From Pseudomonas sp. GD04091 (GTDB lineage: Bacteria > Pseudomonadota > Gammaproteobacteria > Pseudomonadales > Pseudomonadaceae), in NCBI RefSeq assembly GCF_029836165.1, contig NZ_JAOEBG010000021.1, positions 1-64,000 on the forward strand: a stretch of 64,000 nucleotides of DNA, read 5' to 3'. This document shows, one piece after another, positions 10,456 to 22,232 of this stretch; the stretch's first letter is position 1; each line of letters opens with the position of its first letter. The position numbers were made by a program, and so were the translations under genes. Below the pieces are notes generated by a model. It saw nothing but the letters and a program-made list of their open reading frames with translations, had not been told where the DNA came from and ran no database searches.

Positions 10456-13400
10456 ATGTTCAAGTGGCTCCTCGAAAGCAGCTTACGAAACCGGCTCCTG
10501 GTCATCATCGGCGCGCTGGTGCTGATGGCCTATGGCGCGTTCACCCTGACGCGCACGCCGGTGGACGTCTTCCCCGATCTCAACAAGCCGACCGTCACCC
10601 TCATGACGGAAGCCGGTGGCATGGCCGCCGAAGAGGTCGAGCAGCTCATCACGTTCCCGCTCGAAACGGCCATGAACGGCCTGCCCAGCGTCGAGAGCGT
10701 GCGCTCGGTCTCCAGCGCGGGCCTGTCCTTCATCTACGTGACCTTCGACTGGAAGACCGACATCTTCCGCGCGCGCCAGATGGTCTCCGAGCGCCTGACG
10801 TCCATGGAGGAAGGGCTCGCCCCGGGCGTCACGCCCACGATGGGGCCGATCAGTTCGGTGATGGGCGAGATCATGCAGATCGCCATCCCCATCGGCGCCG
10901 AGCCCACAGGGCAGAAGAACGCGGCCCCGCCGCTGTCGGCCATGGACACGCGCGAGTACGCCGACTGGGTGCTGCGTCCTCGGCTGATGGCCATTCCCGG
11001 CGTGGCCCAGGTCATCCCGATCGGCGGCGAGGTCCGGCAGTTCCAGGTCCAGCCCAACACCACGCGCATGTCGGAGCTGGGCGTGACCGCCGCCGATCTG
11101 GATGCGGCGCTCAAGGGCTTCTCCGCGAACACCTCCGGCGGCTTCCTGGAGATCAATGGCCGCGAGTACCTGATCCGCAACCTGGGCCGCACGTCCCGGC
11201 TTGATGACCTGCGCAACCTGCCGCTGGCGGTGCGCGCGGGCCAGCCCATCCTGCTGCACCAGGTCGCGGACGTTCAGTTCGCGCCAGCCATCAAGCGCGG
11301 CGATGCGGGCTTCGAGGGTCTGCCCGCCGTGATCCTGGGCATCCAGAAGCAGCCCACCGCGGACACGATTGCGCTGACCCGCTCGATCGAAGCCGCGCTG
11401 GCGGACATGAAGGGCTCTCTGCCGGCTGGCATGGCCGAGCCGCAGGTGACCTTCCGGCAAGCCAACTTCATCGAGGCGTCCATCACCACGCTGCAAGGCA
11501 AGCTGATCGGTGCATCGGTGTTCGTGGCGGTGATCCTGTTCTTCTTCCTGGGCACCTTGCGCCCGCTGGTGATCGCGTTGACCGCGATTCCTGCGTCAAT
11601 CTTCGTGACCGGGCTGGTGTTCCAGTACTTCGGCCTGTCGATCAACACCATGACACTGGGCGGCCTGGCGATCGCCATCGGCGGCCTCGTGGACGATGCC
11701 GTGGTCGATGTGGAGAACATCATGCGGCGCCTCAAGGAAGACCGTGCCCGCCACCCCGAGAACCGGCTGTCGCCCCTGGTGATCGTCGCCAAGGCCTCGA
11801 TGGAGGTGCGCTCGGCGATCCTCTACGCCACGATGATCATCGTGCTGGTGTTCCTGCCCCTGTTCGCTCTGCCGGGCATGGAGGGGCGGCTGTTCGTTCC
11901 GCTGGGCATCGCCTTCATCGTGTCCACGCTGGCCTCGCTGCTGGTCTCCGTGACGGTCACGCCGGTGCTGTCGTACTACCTGCTGCCCAAGATGAAGACG
12001 CTGGACCATGGCGACACGCGGCTTCTGGCCTGGTTGAAGGCGCGCTACCAGGGCGGTCTGCGGCAGGTCTTGCAGCGGCCGCGCGCCGCCCTCGGCATGG
12101 CCGCGGTGGCGGTCACGCTGGCCATCGCTGCCGTGCCGTTCTTTCCGACCACGTTCCTGCCGCCGTTCAACGAAGGCACGCTCCTGGTGGGCCTGCGCCT
12201 GAATCCGGGTGTCACGCTGGCCGAATCCTCGGCGCTTGCCCAGCAGGCCGAGCTGCTGGTCGCGCAGGTGCCGGAGGTGCAGCACGTGGGCCGGCGCAGC
12301 GGGCGAGCGGAGCTGGACGAGCATGCCGAAGGCGTGCATGTCAGCGAACTGGACGTGGGCCTGCTGCCCGCCTCGGAGCTGAAGCGCTCCATGGAGGAGA
12401 TCACCGCCGACATTCGTTCGCGCCTGGCCCACTTGCCCGGCTCCATCGGCATCGGCCAGCCGATTTCGCACCGCATCGACCACATGCTATCGGGGGTGCG
12501 CTCGCAGATCGCCATCAAGGTGTTCGGCGAGGACCTCGACGTCCTGCGCGGACAGGCGGACCTGCTGCGCACCAAGCTGGCCGGTATTCCGGGGCTTGCC
12601 GACCTGGAGATCGAAAAGCAGGTCCTGGCGCCGCAGATCAAGATCCGCGTGGACTATGCGGCGGCGGGACGCTACGGCGTGGCCGCACCGCAAATCCTGT
12701 CCACGCTGCAAAGCCTGGTGGAAGGCGAGAAGATCACCGAGGTCATCGAGGGCAACCGCCGCTTCGCGCTGGTGGTTCGCCTGCCCGAGCAGGCGCGTTC
12801 GGTGGAGGGCTTGAGCCGCATCCTCATCGACACGCCCATGGGGCGCGTCCCGTTGTCGCGCCTCGCCACCATCGAAGACAGCGACGGCCCCAACCAGGTC
12901 AGCCGCGACGATGGCCGCCGGCGCATCGTCCTGTCGGCCAACGCCCAGGGGCGGCCGCTGTCCGAAGTGGTGGCCGACATTCGCAGCGTGGTCCAGGAAG
13001 TGCGCCTGCCCGAGGGCTACTTCATCACGCTCGGCGGCCAGTTCCAGGCGCAGGAGGAAGCCTCGCGCCTGGTGGGCCTGCTGTCGATCGTCTCGCTGAC
13101 GCTCATGTTCGTGGTGCTGTACACGCGCTACAAGTCGGTCGTCCTGTCGGCGCTCATCATGGTCAACATCCCGCTCGCCCTGGTCGGCGCGGTGCTGGGG
13201 CTGTGGCTGTCGGGCCAGCCGCTGTCCGTGGCCGCCCTGGTCGGCTTCATCACGCTCGCGGGCATCTCGGTGCGCAACGGCATCCTGAAGGTGAGCCACT
13301 ACCTCAACCTCATGCGCATGGAGGGCGAGGACTTCGACCAGAAGATGATCGTGCGCGGCTCGCTCGAACGGCTCTCCCCGGTGCTGATGACGGCGCTGGT

Positions 13401-13602
13401 CACGGCCTTCGCGCTGGCCCCGCTGCTGTTCGAGGCATCCCGACCCGGCACCGAGATCCTGCACCCCGTCGCCGTGGTGATCTTCTCGGGGCTGGTCAGC
13501 TCCACGCTGCTGGACACCTTCCTCACACCCGCCATGTTCTGGCTGTTCGGTCGCAAGCCCGCCGAGCGCCTGCTGGACGACCGCGACGCGGAGGCGTTCT
13601 GA
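10456..13602 (+). CDS. czcA: Heavy-metal RND efflux pump (CzcA-like, HME family)
   Basis: A 1048-residue inner-membrane proton/metal antiporter. There is a helix at residues 12 to 30, a large periplasmic porter domain, helices 2 to 6, a second porter domain and helices 8 to 12. The helix-4 proton-relay segment reads GGLVDDAVVDVENI with Asp413, Asp414 and Glu420. This differs from the Asp-Phe-Gly...Asp-Gly-Ala form of CzcA proper and from the Asp-Ala-Ala form of CusA, so the substrate class is uncertain; divalent Zn/Cd/Co/Ni is the likelier choice given the neighbours. The gene follows the adaptor by 13 bases. Confidence 0.9.
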   Translation: MFKWLLESSLRNRLLVIIGALVLMAYGAFTLTRTPVDVFPDLNKPTVTLMTEAGGMAAEEVEQLITFPLETAMNGLPSVESVRSVSSAGLSFIYVTFDWKTDIFRARQMVSERLTSMEEGLAPGVTPTMGPISSVMGEIMQIAIPIGAEPTGQKNAAPPLSAMDTREYADWVLRPRLMAIPGVAQVIPIGGEVRQFQVQPNTTRMSELGVTAADLDAALKGFSANTSGGFLEINGREYLIRNLGRTSRLDDLRNLPLAVRAGQPILLHQVADVQFAPAIKRGDAGFEGLPAVILGIQKQPTADTIALTRSIEAALADMKGSLPAGMAEPQVTFRQANFIEASITTLQGKLIGASVFVAVILFFFLGTLRPLVIALTAIPASIFVTGLVFQYFGLSINTMTLGGLAIAIGGLVDDAVVDVENIMRRLKEDRARHPENRLSPLVIVAKASMEVRSAILYATMIIVLVFLPLFALPGMEGRLFVPLGIAFIVSTLASLLVSVTVTPVLSYYLLPKMKTLDHGDTRLLAWLKARYQGGLRQVLQRPRAALGMAAVAVTLAIAAVPFFPTTFLPPFNEGTLLVGLRLNPGVTLAESSALAQQAELLVAQVPEVQHVGRRSGRAELDEHAEGVHVSELDVGLLPASELKRSMEEITADIRSRLAHLPGSIGIGQPISHRIDHMLSGVRSQIAIKVFGEDLDVLRGQADLLRTKLAGIPGLADLEIEKQVLAPQIKIRVDYAAAGRYGVAAPQILSTLQSLVEGEKITEVIEGNRRFALVVRLPEQARSVEGLSRILIDTPMGRVPLSRLATIEDSDGPNQVSRDDGRRRIVLSANAQGRPLSEVVADIRSVVQEVRLPEGYFITLGGQFQAQEEASRLVGLLSIVSLTLMFVVLYTRYKSVVLSALIMVNIPLALVGAVLGLWLSGQPLSVAALVGFITLAGISVRNGILKVSHYLNLMRMEGEDFDQKMIVRGSLERLSPVLMTALVTAFALAPLLFEASRPGTEILHPVAVVIFSGLVSSTLLDTFLTPAMFWLFGRKPAERLLDDRDAEAF

Positions 13603-13658
13603 TGCAGCGCCTTGCCCGTCACCCGATTTCAACCACCGCAACCCCCATAGGAGCTTTC

Positions 13659-14057
13659 ATGCCGGTTCTCTTTCGTTCCCTCGCGGCAGGCACCGCACTC
13701 GCCCTGGCATCCGTCACGGCCTTCGCCGCAGGCGACCATGACCACGCCCATGACCACAAGCCGCTGCATGGCGGCGTCGTGACCGAAGTCCGCGACGTGG
13801 ACTACGAGCTGGTCGTTCAGCCCACGGCCGCGCAGCTCTACCTGCGCGACCACGGCAAGCAGGTCAACGTGAGCAACGCCAAGGCCAAGCTCACGCTGCT
13901 GACCGGCTCGCAAAAGCAGGAGGTGCAACTCACGCCCGCAGCGGACGGCAGCCGCCTCGAAAGCAGCGGGACCTTCGCCGCGGCCAAGGACACGAAGGCT
14001 GTCGTCCAGGTCGAGCGCGGCGGCAAGGTCGCGAGCGTGCGGTTCGTGCTGCCGTAG
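13659..14057 (+). CDS. Small periplasmic His-rich protein of czc operons
   Basis: 132 residues: signal peptide (cleaved near AFAAGD), then HDHAHDHKPLHGG and a beta-rich domain. It looks like a soluble periplasmic metal chaperone or buffer, similar in position to CzcE/CusF-type proteins but not recognisably homologous. AGGAG lies 5 bases before ATG 13659; an upstream ATG at 13602 (overlapping the czcA stop) lacks a Shine-Dalgarno sequence and would disrupt the signal peptide. It is last of the czc operon. Confidence 0.8.
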   Translation: MPVLFRSLAAGTALALASVTAFAAGDHDHAHDHKPLHGGVVTEVRDVDYELVVQPTAAQLYLRDHGKQVNVSNAKAKLTLLTGSQKQEVQLTPAADGSRLESSGTFAAAKDTKAVVQVERGGKVASVRFVLP

Positions 14058-14160
14058 TGCCAGGTGTGGTCGTCAGGTGGACCGGCGGGCCACTTGGCGA
14101 TCACCCAACCCATGACCGCCACGCAGGCGAGCGCCTGAAAACCTCTAGGAGATTTCAATC

Positions 14161-15591
14161 ATGGACACGAATTTCGACGTCATCGTCATCGGCGCCGGGC
14201 CCGGCGGCTACATCGCGGCCATTCGCGCTGCGCAATTGGGCATGAAGGTCGCCTGCGTCGATGCCTGGAAAACCAAGGATGGCAAGCCGGCCCCGGGCGG
14301 CACCTGCAACAACATCGGGTGCATCCCGTCGAAGGCGCTGCTGCAGTCGTCCGAGAACTTCGAGCAGGTCAAGCACCACTTCGGCGCGCATGGCATCGTC
14401 TCCACGGGCGAGTTGCGCATGGATGTGACCACGATGCTGGAGCGCAAAAATCAGGTCGTGAAGTCGAGCAATGAAGGCATCCTCTATCTGTTCCGAAAGA
14501 ACAAGGTCCAGTTCTTCAACGGCCTGGCGTCCTTCACCAGGGCCGTCGATGGTGGTTTCGAGGTGAGCGTCGCCGCCGATCAAGCGGCCACCCTGGTGGG
14601 CAAGCAGATCATCGTCGCCACCGGCTCCAACGTGCGGCCGCTGCCCAACCTGCCGTTCGATGAGCGGGTCGTGCTCTCCAACGACGGTGCGCTGGACATC
14701 GCGGCCGTGCCCGAGCGGCTGGCCGTGATCGGCGCCGGCGTGATCGGCCTGGAACTGGGTTCCGTGTGGCGCCGCCTGGGGGCGGACGTCACGATCCTCG
14801 AAGGCCTGCCCGGCTTCCTGCCGATGGCCGACCAAGCCATTGCCAAGGAAGCCAAGAAGGCGTTCGACAAGCAAGGCCTGAAGATCGAACTGGGTGCGAA
14901 GGTCAGTGAAGTCAGCACAGCCGATGCCGGCGTGACGATCCAATACACCGACAGCCAGGGCCAGGCGCAGTCCCTGCAGGCCGACAAGGTGATCGTGGCG
15001 ATCGGCCGCGTGCCCAACACCGAAGGATTGAATCCGGCCGCCGTGGGCCTCCAACTGGATGAGCGCGGTGCCGTGGTGGTGGACGGCGATTGCCGCACCA
15101 GCGTGCCCGGCATCTGGGCCATCGGCGACGTGGTGCGCGGCCCGATGCTGGCGCACAAGGCGGAAGAGGAAGGCGTCGCGGTGGCCGAGCGCATCGCCGG
15201 TCAACATGGTCACGTCGATTTCAACACGATCCCCAACGTCATCTACACCAGCCCGGAGATCGCCTGGGTAGGCCGCACCGAGCAGCAGCTCAAGGACGCG
15301 GGCGCCCCCTACCGGGTCGGCACCTTCCCGTTCATGGCCAATGGCCGCGCGCGTGCGCTGGGCGACACGACGGGGCTCGTCAAGGTGATCGCCGATCCTG
15401 CAACGGACGAAATCCTCGGCGTGCATGTGGTCGGCCCGCAGGCCAGCGAACTGGTGGCCGAAGCGGTCATCGCGATGGCGTTCAAGGCCAGCAGCGAGGA
15501 CATCGCTCGCATCTGCTTTGCCCATCCGACGCTCTCCGAGACGTTCAAGGAGGCCTCGCTGGCGGTGGACAAGCGCGCCCTGAACTTCTGA
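14161..15591 (+). CDS. lpdA: Dihydrolipoyl dehydrogenase (E3)
   Basis: A 476-residue flavoprotein disulfide reductase that reoxidises dihydrolipoamide with NAD+. An FAD-binding GAGPGGY is at residues 11 to 17, the redox disulfide is Cys49/Cys54 ([13 protein letters not shown]), NAD binding is [10 protein letters not shown], and the C-terminal FAHPTLSE carries the catalytic His. AGGA lies 9 bases before the ATG. No E1 or E2 gene is near, so it is a stand-alone spare copy inside a metal-resistance island, 103 bases after the czc operon. It may replace a metal-inhibited host E3 or act as a general disulfide or metal reductase; both ideas are inference. Confidence 0.93.
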   Translation: MDTNFDVIVIGAGPGGYIAAIRAAQLGMKVACVDAWKTKDGKPAPGGTCNNIGCIPSKALLQSSENFEQVKHHFGAHGIVSTGELRMDVTTMLERKNQVVKSSNEGILYLFRKNKVQFFNGLASFTRAVDGGFEVSVAADQAATLVGKQIIVATGSNVRPLPNLPFDERVVLSNDGALDIAAVPERLAVIGAGVIGLELGSVWRRLGADVTILEGLPGFLPMADQAIAKEAKKAFDKQGLKIELGAKVSEVSTADAGVTIQYTDSQGQAQSLQADKVIVAIGRVPNTEGLNPAAVGLQLDERGAVVVDGDCRTSVPGIWAIGDVVRGPMLAHKAEEEGVAVAERIAGQHGHVDFNTIPNVIYTSPEIAWVGRTEQQLKDAGAPYRVGTFPFMANGRARALGDTTGLVKVIADPATDEILGVHVVGPQASELVAEAVIAMAFKASSEDIARICFAHPTLSETFKEASLAVDKRALNF

Positions 15592-15700
15592 TCGATCGGA
15601 AGCGTCATCCAAGCCGCCTCACCGAATGCAGCCGCGGGTCATACGCTCGCGGTTTGCCGTAGCCCGCAGGCTGCGACGCAATGGATGCTTTGCCCGAAGG

Positions 15701-16057
15701 CTACTCGTCGCTGTGGTCTTCGGCGATGTGGATGGCCATGTCCAGCAGCACCTGGTTCACGTGCTTGTCGGCCACCTCGTAGAAGATCTGCTTGGCTTGG
15801 CGCACGCCCTTGACCAAACGGGCACCGCGCAGCAGCCGCAGGTGGTGGCTCACCAGGGATTGCGAGAGTTCGAGGGTTTCCGCGATGTCCCCGACCGATG
15901 AAGAGCCCTTCATGCAGCACAGCATGATCCTCAGCCGGGACGGGTCGCCCAGGAGCCGGAAGGTCTCGGCCAGGATGGTCACGTCATTCTGTGACAGGGA
16001 TGCCAGATCGGCGCTTGGGGCCTTCGGTGGGGCACTGGCTGGTTTGCGTGGAGTCAT
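15701..16057 (-). CDS. Second SmtB/ArsR-family metal-sensing repressor
   Basis: 118 residues, close in sequence to the repressor at 3916 over the whole winged helix (SQSLVSHHLRLLRGARLVKG). The alpha-5 zinc site is intact: Asp97-x-His99 and, after ten residues, His110-x-x-Glu113. It stands alone, convergent with lpdA and divergent from copA. No TGAA-N6-TTCA site is visible in its own upstream region, so it may serve operators elsewhere in the island. Confidence 0.9.
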   Translation of the reverse strand: MTPRKPASAPPKAPSADLASLSQNDVTILAETFRLLGDPSRLRIMLCCMKGSSSVGDIAETLELSQSLVSHHLRLLRGARLVKGVRQAKQIFYEVADKHVNQVLLDMAIHIAEDHSDE

Positions 16058-16227
16058 TTCTCAAAATTCCTACCCTCGAACGGCTGTTCTTGCCCTTCAG
16101 GTTCAACGAGGCTGCGAACGCTTGAACGCGCGTACAGCCCGGGACCAGGGCGAGCCTGGCAGCCAAGGCCCCTCGTTCCCCCGTGCGCCGGGCCATTTCT
16201 GAAGCCTGACAGTACATAAAAAAACGC

Positions 16228-16258
16228 TTGACCTTCCCACGATGGTAATCCCTAAGCT
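16228..16258 (+). promoter_or_regulatory. CueR-dependent copA promoter, 19-bp spacer
   Basis: TTGACC (16228 to 16233), a 19-base spacer containing the CueR-like dyad ACCTTCC...GGTAAT, and TAAGCT (16253 to 16258). Transcription would start about 28 bases upstream of the copA ATG. The activator is encoded two genes down. Confidence 0.85.
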
Positions 16259-16292
16259 CCCCCATGTCGAATATCAACTATGGGAAACAACC

Positions 16293-18788
<2,496 letters not shown>

Positions 18789-18803
18789 GAAAGGAGGAAC
18801 ACC

Positions 18804-19283
18804 ATGAACATCGGTGAAGCATCCAAGGCCTCGAAGGTCTCGGCCAAGATGATCCGCTACTACGAGCAGATCGGCCTGATTCCCCCGGCCGACCGCACCG
18901 ATTCGGGCTACCGCGCCTATACCCAGGACGACGTCCACCGCCTGCATTTCATCCGGCGTGCGCGCGACCTCGGCTTTTCGGTGGCCGAGATCACGGACCT
19001 GCTGGGCCTGTGGAACGACAAGTCGCGTCAGAGTGCCGACGTCAAGCGCCTGGCGCAGCAGCACATCGCCGAGCTGGACCGGCGCATCGCGAGCATGCTG
19101 GAGATGGCCGAGACGCTCAAGGCGCTGATCCACTGCTGCGCCGGCGACGAACGGCCGGACTGCCCGATCCTGCACACGCTGGAGCAGCCCGATACCAGCG
19201 ACGACGAGCCCGAAGCGCGCACCGGCGCCGTGCCGCGCCGCGCACGTGGCAACGGGGCGGCGAAAAAGCCGCGTTCGCATTGA
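18804..19283 (+). CDS. cueR: Copper-responsive MerR-family activator CueR
   Basis: 159 residues. The N-terminal winged HTH is SKMIRYYEQIGLIPP-like (SAKMIRYYEQIGLI), followed by a dimerisation helix and the Cu(I) loop with Cys112 and Cys120 (CAGDERPDCPIL), at exactly the positions known in E. coli CueR. The C-terminal 25 residues are an extra basic tail. It lies in the copA operon, so CueR and its main target rise together. Confidence 0.95.
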   Translation: MNIGEASKASKVSAKMIRYYEQIGLIPPADRTDSGYRAYTQDDVHRLHFIRRARDLGFSVAEITDLLGLWNDKSRQSADVKRLAQQHIAELDRRIASMLEMAETLKALIHCCAGDERPDCPILHTLEQPDTSDDEPEARTGAVPRRARGNGAAKKPRSH

Positions 19284-19298
19284 TCGGCCAGGAGAGAC

Positions 19299-19637
19299 AT
19301 GCCCAAGATCACCGTCTTGCCCCATCCTGAACTGGCGCCCGAGGGCGCCGAACTGAACGTGCCAGCCGGCACCTCGATCTGCGAGGCGCTGCTGGACAAC
19401 GGCATCGAGATCGAGCATGCCTGCGACATGAGCTGCGCCTGCACGACCTGCCACTGCATCGTGCGCAAGGGGTTCGATTCTCTCAACGAGGTCGAGGAGT
19501 GCGAGGACGACCTGCTCGACCGGGCCTGGGGGCTGGAGGCGCAATCGCGCCTGAGCTGCCAGGCCATCGTGTCGAAAGAGGACCTGACCGTCGAGATCCC
19601 CAAGTACACGATCAACCACGCCAAGGAGAACCACTAG
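19299..19637 (+). CDS. fdx: ISC-type [2Fe-2S] ferredoxin
   Basis: 112 residues of the adrenodoxin/ISC-Fdx type. The cluster ligands Cys42, Cys48, Cys51 and Cys87 fall at the same numbers as in E. coli Fdx, and two extra cysteines (46 and 53) lie in the loop. It supplies electrons for Fe-S cluster assembly. No iscS/iscU genes are present, so this is an added copy placed 15 bases after cueR in a copper operon. Fe-S enzymes are a main target of Cu(I), which suggests a repair role; that is inference. Confidence 0.92.
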   Translation: MPKITVLPHPELAPEGAELNVPAGTSICEALLDNGIEIEHACDMSCACTTCHCIVRKGFDSLNEVEECEDDLLDRAWGLEAQSRLSCQAIVSKEDLTVEIPKYTINHAKENH

Positions 19638-19742
19638 GGCCTGGCGTGCCACCGCAGGCACGCCAGCCTGCGGCCGGGGTGTGCTGGGGAGTGAAGGATT
19701 GAGGCCGATGCAGCCTGACGACCTACCCGTGAGCCAGATGCC

Positions 19743-19773
19743 TACACACCCTTGCACCACCGCTGGTTAGGCT
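19743..19773 (+). promoter_or_regulatory. Weak candidate MerR-type promoter before the glutaredoxin-MauE gene
   Basis: TACACA and TAGGCT are separated by 19 bases, with a loose CCTTGC...GGTTAG dyad. The 215-base gap between fdx and the next gene shows no better promoter. The match is much poorer than the three other CueR-type promoters. Confidence 0.25.
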
Positions 19774-19852
19774 AGAGAGGTCGTCAAAGTACTTCCGTGA
19801 CGGCCGGCCCTGCGGCCGCGGCTCATGGAAAGCCCCACAGGAGAAGTCCAGC

Positions 19853-20611
19853 ATGTCTGCGCTCAAGCACGCCACGCTCTACCGGATGGTCATGCCCGGC
19901 CATACCTGCCCCTATGGGCTGAAGTCGCTCGATCTGCTCAAACGCAAGGGCTACGAGGTCGAGGACAAGCATCTGGCGAGCCGCGAGCAGACGGATGCGT
20001 TCAAGAAGGAGCATGGCGTCGATACCACGCCGCAAACCTTCATCGACGGGCGGCGCGTGGGCGGCTACGACGACCTGCGCAAATTCTTCGGCATGTCCGT
20101 GAAGGACAAGAACGCCGTGACCTACACCCCCGTGATCGCGCTGTTCGCCATGGCCGCCGCGATGGCGCTGGCGGCGAGCTGTGCGGCCTTCGGCCAGCTC
20201 TGGAGCATCCAGGCGGCAGAGTGGTTCGTGGCCTTTGCCATGTGTCTCCTGGCGCTGCAGAAGCTCAAGGACGTGGACGGCTTCGCGACGATGTTCCTCA
20301 ACTACGACCTGCTGGCCAAGCGCTGGGTTCGGTATGCCTACTTCTACCCGTTCGCGGAGGCCATCGCGGGCGTTCTGATGATCGCGGGCGTGGGGATGTG
20401 GGTGTCGATTCCGCTGGCGCTGTTCATCGGCACCGTCGGGGCCGTGTCGGTTTTCAAGGCGGTCTATGTCGATCGCCGGGAACTCAAGTGCGCCTGCGTG
20501 GGCGGGGACAGCAACGTGCCGCTGGGCTTTGTGTCCCTGACGGAGAACCTGATGATGGTGGCGATGGCCCTGTGGATGTGGGCCAAGGTCGCCTTCCTGG
20601 GGATGCACTGA
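19853..20611 (+). CDS. Glutaredoxin domain fused to a MauE/DoxX-like membrane domain
   Basis: 252 residues. Residues 1 to about 80 are a glutaredoxin fold with Cys19-Pro-Tyr-Gly and a cis-Pro motif (TTPQTFIDGRRVGG). About residues 88 to 250 hold four or five hydrophobic helices of the MauE type, with a Cys pair (CACVGG) near the end that could relay thiols. MauE proteins help disulfide formation in periplasmic proteins; fusions with glutaredoxin are known in copper and mercury regions, but their exact substrate is not. It probably manages thiols oxidised by copper. It is separately transcribed from cueR-fdx. Confidence 0.85.
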   Translation: MSALKHATLYRMVMPGHTCPYGLKSLDLLKRKGYEVEDKHLASREQTDAFKKEHGVDTTPQTFIDGRRVGGYDDLRKFFGMSVKDKNAVTYTPVIALFAMAAAMALAASCAAFGQLWSIQAAEWFVAFAMCLLALQKLKDVDGFATMFLNYDLLAKRWVRYAYFYPFAEAIAGVLMIAGVGMWVSIPLALFIGTVGAVSVFKAVYVDRRELKCACVGGDSNVPLGFVSLTENLMMVAMALWMWAKVAFLGMH

Positions 20612-20663
20612 GCGCTGGGTCAGGCGGGGTTGGCGCGTTGCGCCGACCTACTTCGGTAGCCCC

Positions 20664-21155
20664 CTAGCGTGTAGCGGTGCCCGAAAGCCTGGCCCGGATG
20701 GCGTCCATCTGTTCGATCTCTCGCCGCTGGGCGACGGCAATCTCCTCGCACAGCTTCACCAGCTCGGCGTCCGAGAGATTGGCCTCCCGGCACATCAGGA
20801 TGGCACCGGAGTGGTGTGGGACCATAGAAGCGACGAACTGCTTGTCGTCAATCGCGGTCTGTGTGCGCGTACCCGCCAGAGACAGGACGAATACCGCCAC
20901 CAAGCCAGCGTGAATGAACAGGTTCGTCCGCTTGCTGGGATACATCCCCGGCATGGTCAACAACATGATGATGCCCATCGGTGCCACCATCGTCAGCGCC
21001 ATGTACAGCGTGTTCAGGTTGTTGCGGAAGTCGCCCCACGTATCGATCATCGTGAACATCACGAGATACATGGCGACCAGGCTCAACGCCATGTTCAAGG
21101 CGAAGAGCGCATAGGGGCGCCCGTGCTGAGAGCCGGAGTGTTGGTGGTTGCTCAT
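20664..21155 (-). CDS. Membrane protein with DUF305-like His motif
   Basis: 163 residues: a short His-rich N-terminus (NHQHSGSQHG), three to four hydrophobic helices, and a C-terminal helical domain with FVASMVPHHSGAILM, the core of DUF305. Proteins of this type recur next to copper-resistance genes; the His pair may bind metal. Start ATG 21155 has AAGGAG six bases upstream, in preference to a longer form from 21194. Nothing else is visible in the 176 bases before copZ. Confidence 0.8.
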   Translation of the reverse strand: MSNHQHSGSQHGRPYALFALNMALSLVAMYLVMFTMIDTWGDFRNNLNTLYMALTMVAPMGIIMLLTMPGMYPSKRTNLFIHAGLVAVFVLSLAGTRTQTAIDDKQFVASMVPHHSGAILMCREANLSDAELVKLCEEIAVAQRREIEQMDAIRARLSGTATR

Positions 21156-21331
21156 GGTCGCTCCTTGAGAGTCAGAAGGTTGTTCGATCATCACAAGCTA
21201 CAGCACGCGGGCTCGTCAAGACGTGGGAAAGATGCCAAGCGTGGTCCAGGTCGGTTCGGCAAAGCGGTCGATGCGGGGGCGCACCGCCAACATCGCACAC
21301 GGCCCGTCGAATTGACGGGCCGTGAAGAGGA

Positions 21332-21526
21332 TTACTGCGCGCGCGGCGGGAAACCAGCTTCGCTCAGGGCCGCGGCGATCTGCTCTTGCGAGGCCGAGGT
21401 CTGAACCTCGACACGGCGGGTCGGCGGGTCCGTGACGATCTTGGCATTGGGGTCGATCGTCTGGATCGTTTTCGTCACGGTGCGGGCGCAGCCGCCACAG
21501 GTCATGTCTTCGAGATGGAATTGCAT
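21332..21526 (-). CDS. copZ: Copper chaperone CopZ (single HMA domain)
   Basis: 64 residues forming one HMA fold with Met8-Thr-Cys10-Gly-Gly-Cys13. It binds Cu(I) in the cytoplasm and hands it to CopA. AGGAG lies 7 bases upstream. A CueR-type promoter is just ahead (21557 to 21587), so copZ is co-regulated with copA although transcribed from the other strand 2.5 kb away. Confidence 0.93.
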   Translation of the reverse strand: MQFHLEDMTCGGCARTVTKTIQTIDPNAKIVTDPPTRRVEVQTSASQEQIAAALSEAGFPPRAQ

Positions 21527-21556
21527 GGAAAACTCCTTTCGGGTTGGGGTGCATGA

Positions 21557-21587
21557 AGTCTGGTGCTTGCCACGGTTGGAAGGTCAA
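21557..21587 (-). promoter_or_regulatory. CueR-type copZ promoter, 19-bp spacer
   Basis: On the minus strand TTGACC (21587 to 21582), a 19-base spacer with ACCTTCC...GGCAAG, and CAGACT (21562 to 21557). The first 11 bases equal those of the copA promoter. Confidence 0.75.
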
Positions 21588-21619
21588 GCGCTATCTGCAT
21601 CGACCGATCGGACGAGTGC

Positions 21620-22102
21620 TTATAGCGGCAAGGCCGTGGTGCTCTTCACGCGGTCCAGCACGAAGCTGGTCTTGCAATCCTGCACGCTGGGGTGCTTGAG
21701 CAGCGTGTCCAGCACGAAGCGGGAGTAGTGGGCCATGTCCCTGACGACCACGCGCAGCAGGTAGTCCATGTCGCCGGTCAGCGCATGGCACTCAACGACC
21801 TCCGGCCAGTTCTGGACCGACGCGCGGAACACGTCCATGGGATTGCGCTTGTGCGAATCGGAGTGCTTTTCGAGGCGCACGTTCAGGTAGGCGGTGAGTG
21901 TGAGGCCGATGCGTTCAGGATGCACCAAGGCCACATAGCCGGCGATGACGCCAGCCTCTTCGAGGCGGCGCACCCGCCGCAGCGTGGCCGAGGACGACAG
22001 GCTCGCGTGCTCGGCCAGCTCGTCGAAGGTGGACCTTCCATTGCGTTGTAATGCATCAAGAAGGCGTCTATCCGTGCCATCAAGGGCTATTTCTGTGCTC
22101 AT
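21620..22102 (-). CDS. Lrp/AsnC-family regulator
   Basis: 160 residues: an N-terminal HTH (DRRLLDALQRNGRSTFDELAE, then SSSATLRRVRRLEEAGVI) and the C-terminal RAM domain that binds amino acids (GDMDYLLRVVVRDM). It is divergent from hpd across 130 bases, so the likely effector is an aromatic amino acid or a breakdown product and the likely target is hpd. Start at 22102; a longer form to 22147 lacks a ribosome-binding site. Confidence 0.88.
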   Translation of the reverse strand: MSTEIALDGTDRRLLDALQRNGRSTFDELAEHASLSSSATLRRVRRLEEAGVIAGYVALVHPERIGLTLTAYLNVRLEKHSDSHKRNPMDVFRASVQNWPEVVECHALTGDMDYLLRVVVRDMAHYSRFVLDTLLKHPSVQDCKTSFVLDRVKSTTALPL

Positions 22103-22232
22103 TTCTTTCACCACGCAGGAATCAGGCGTCAAGAAGTCTATTTGCAATTGATTTTGCAGAAATGATGTGCGGGCTTTTTCTTACCATCTAGGGTGTCCAG
22201 ATTTCCACCCCAAACCCAAGAGAGACACCCCG

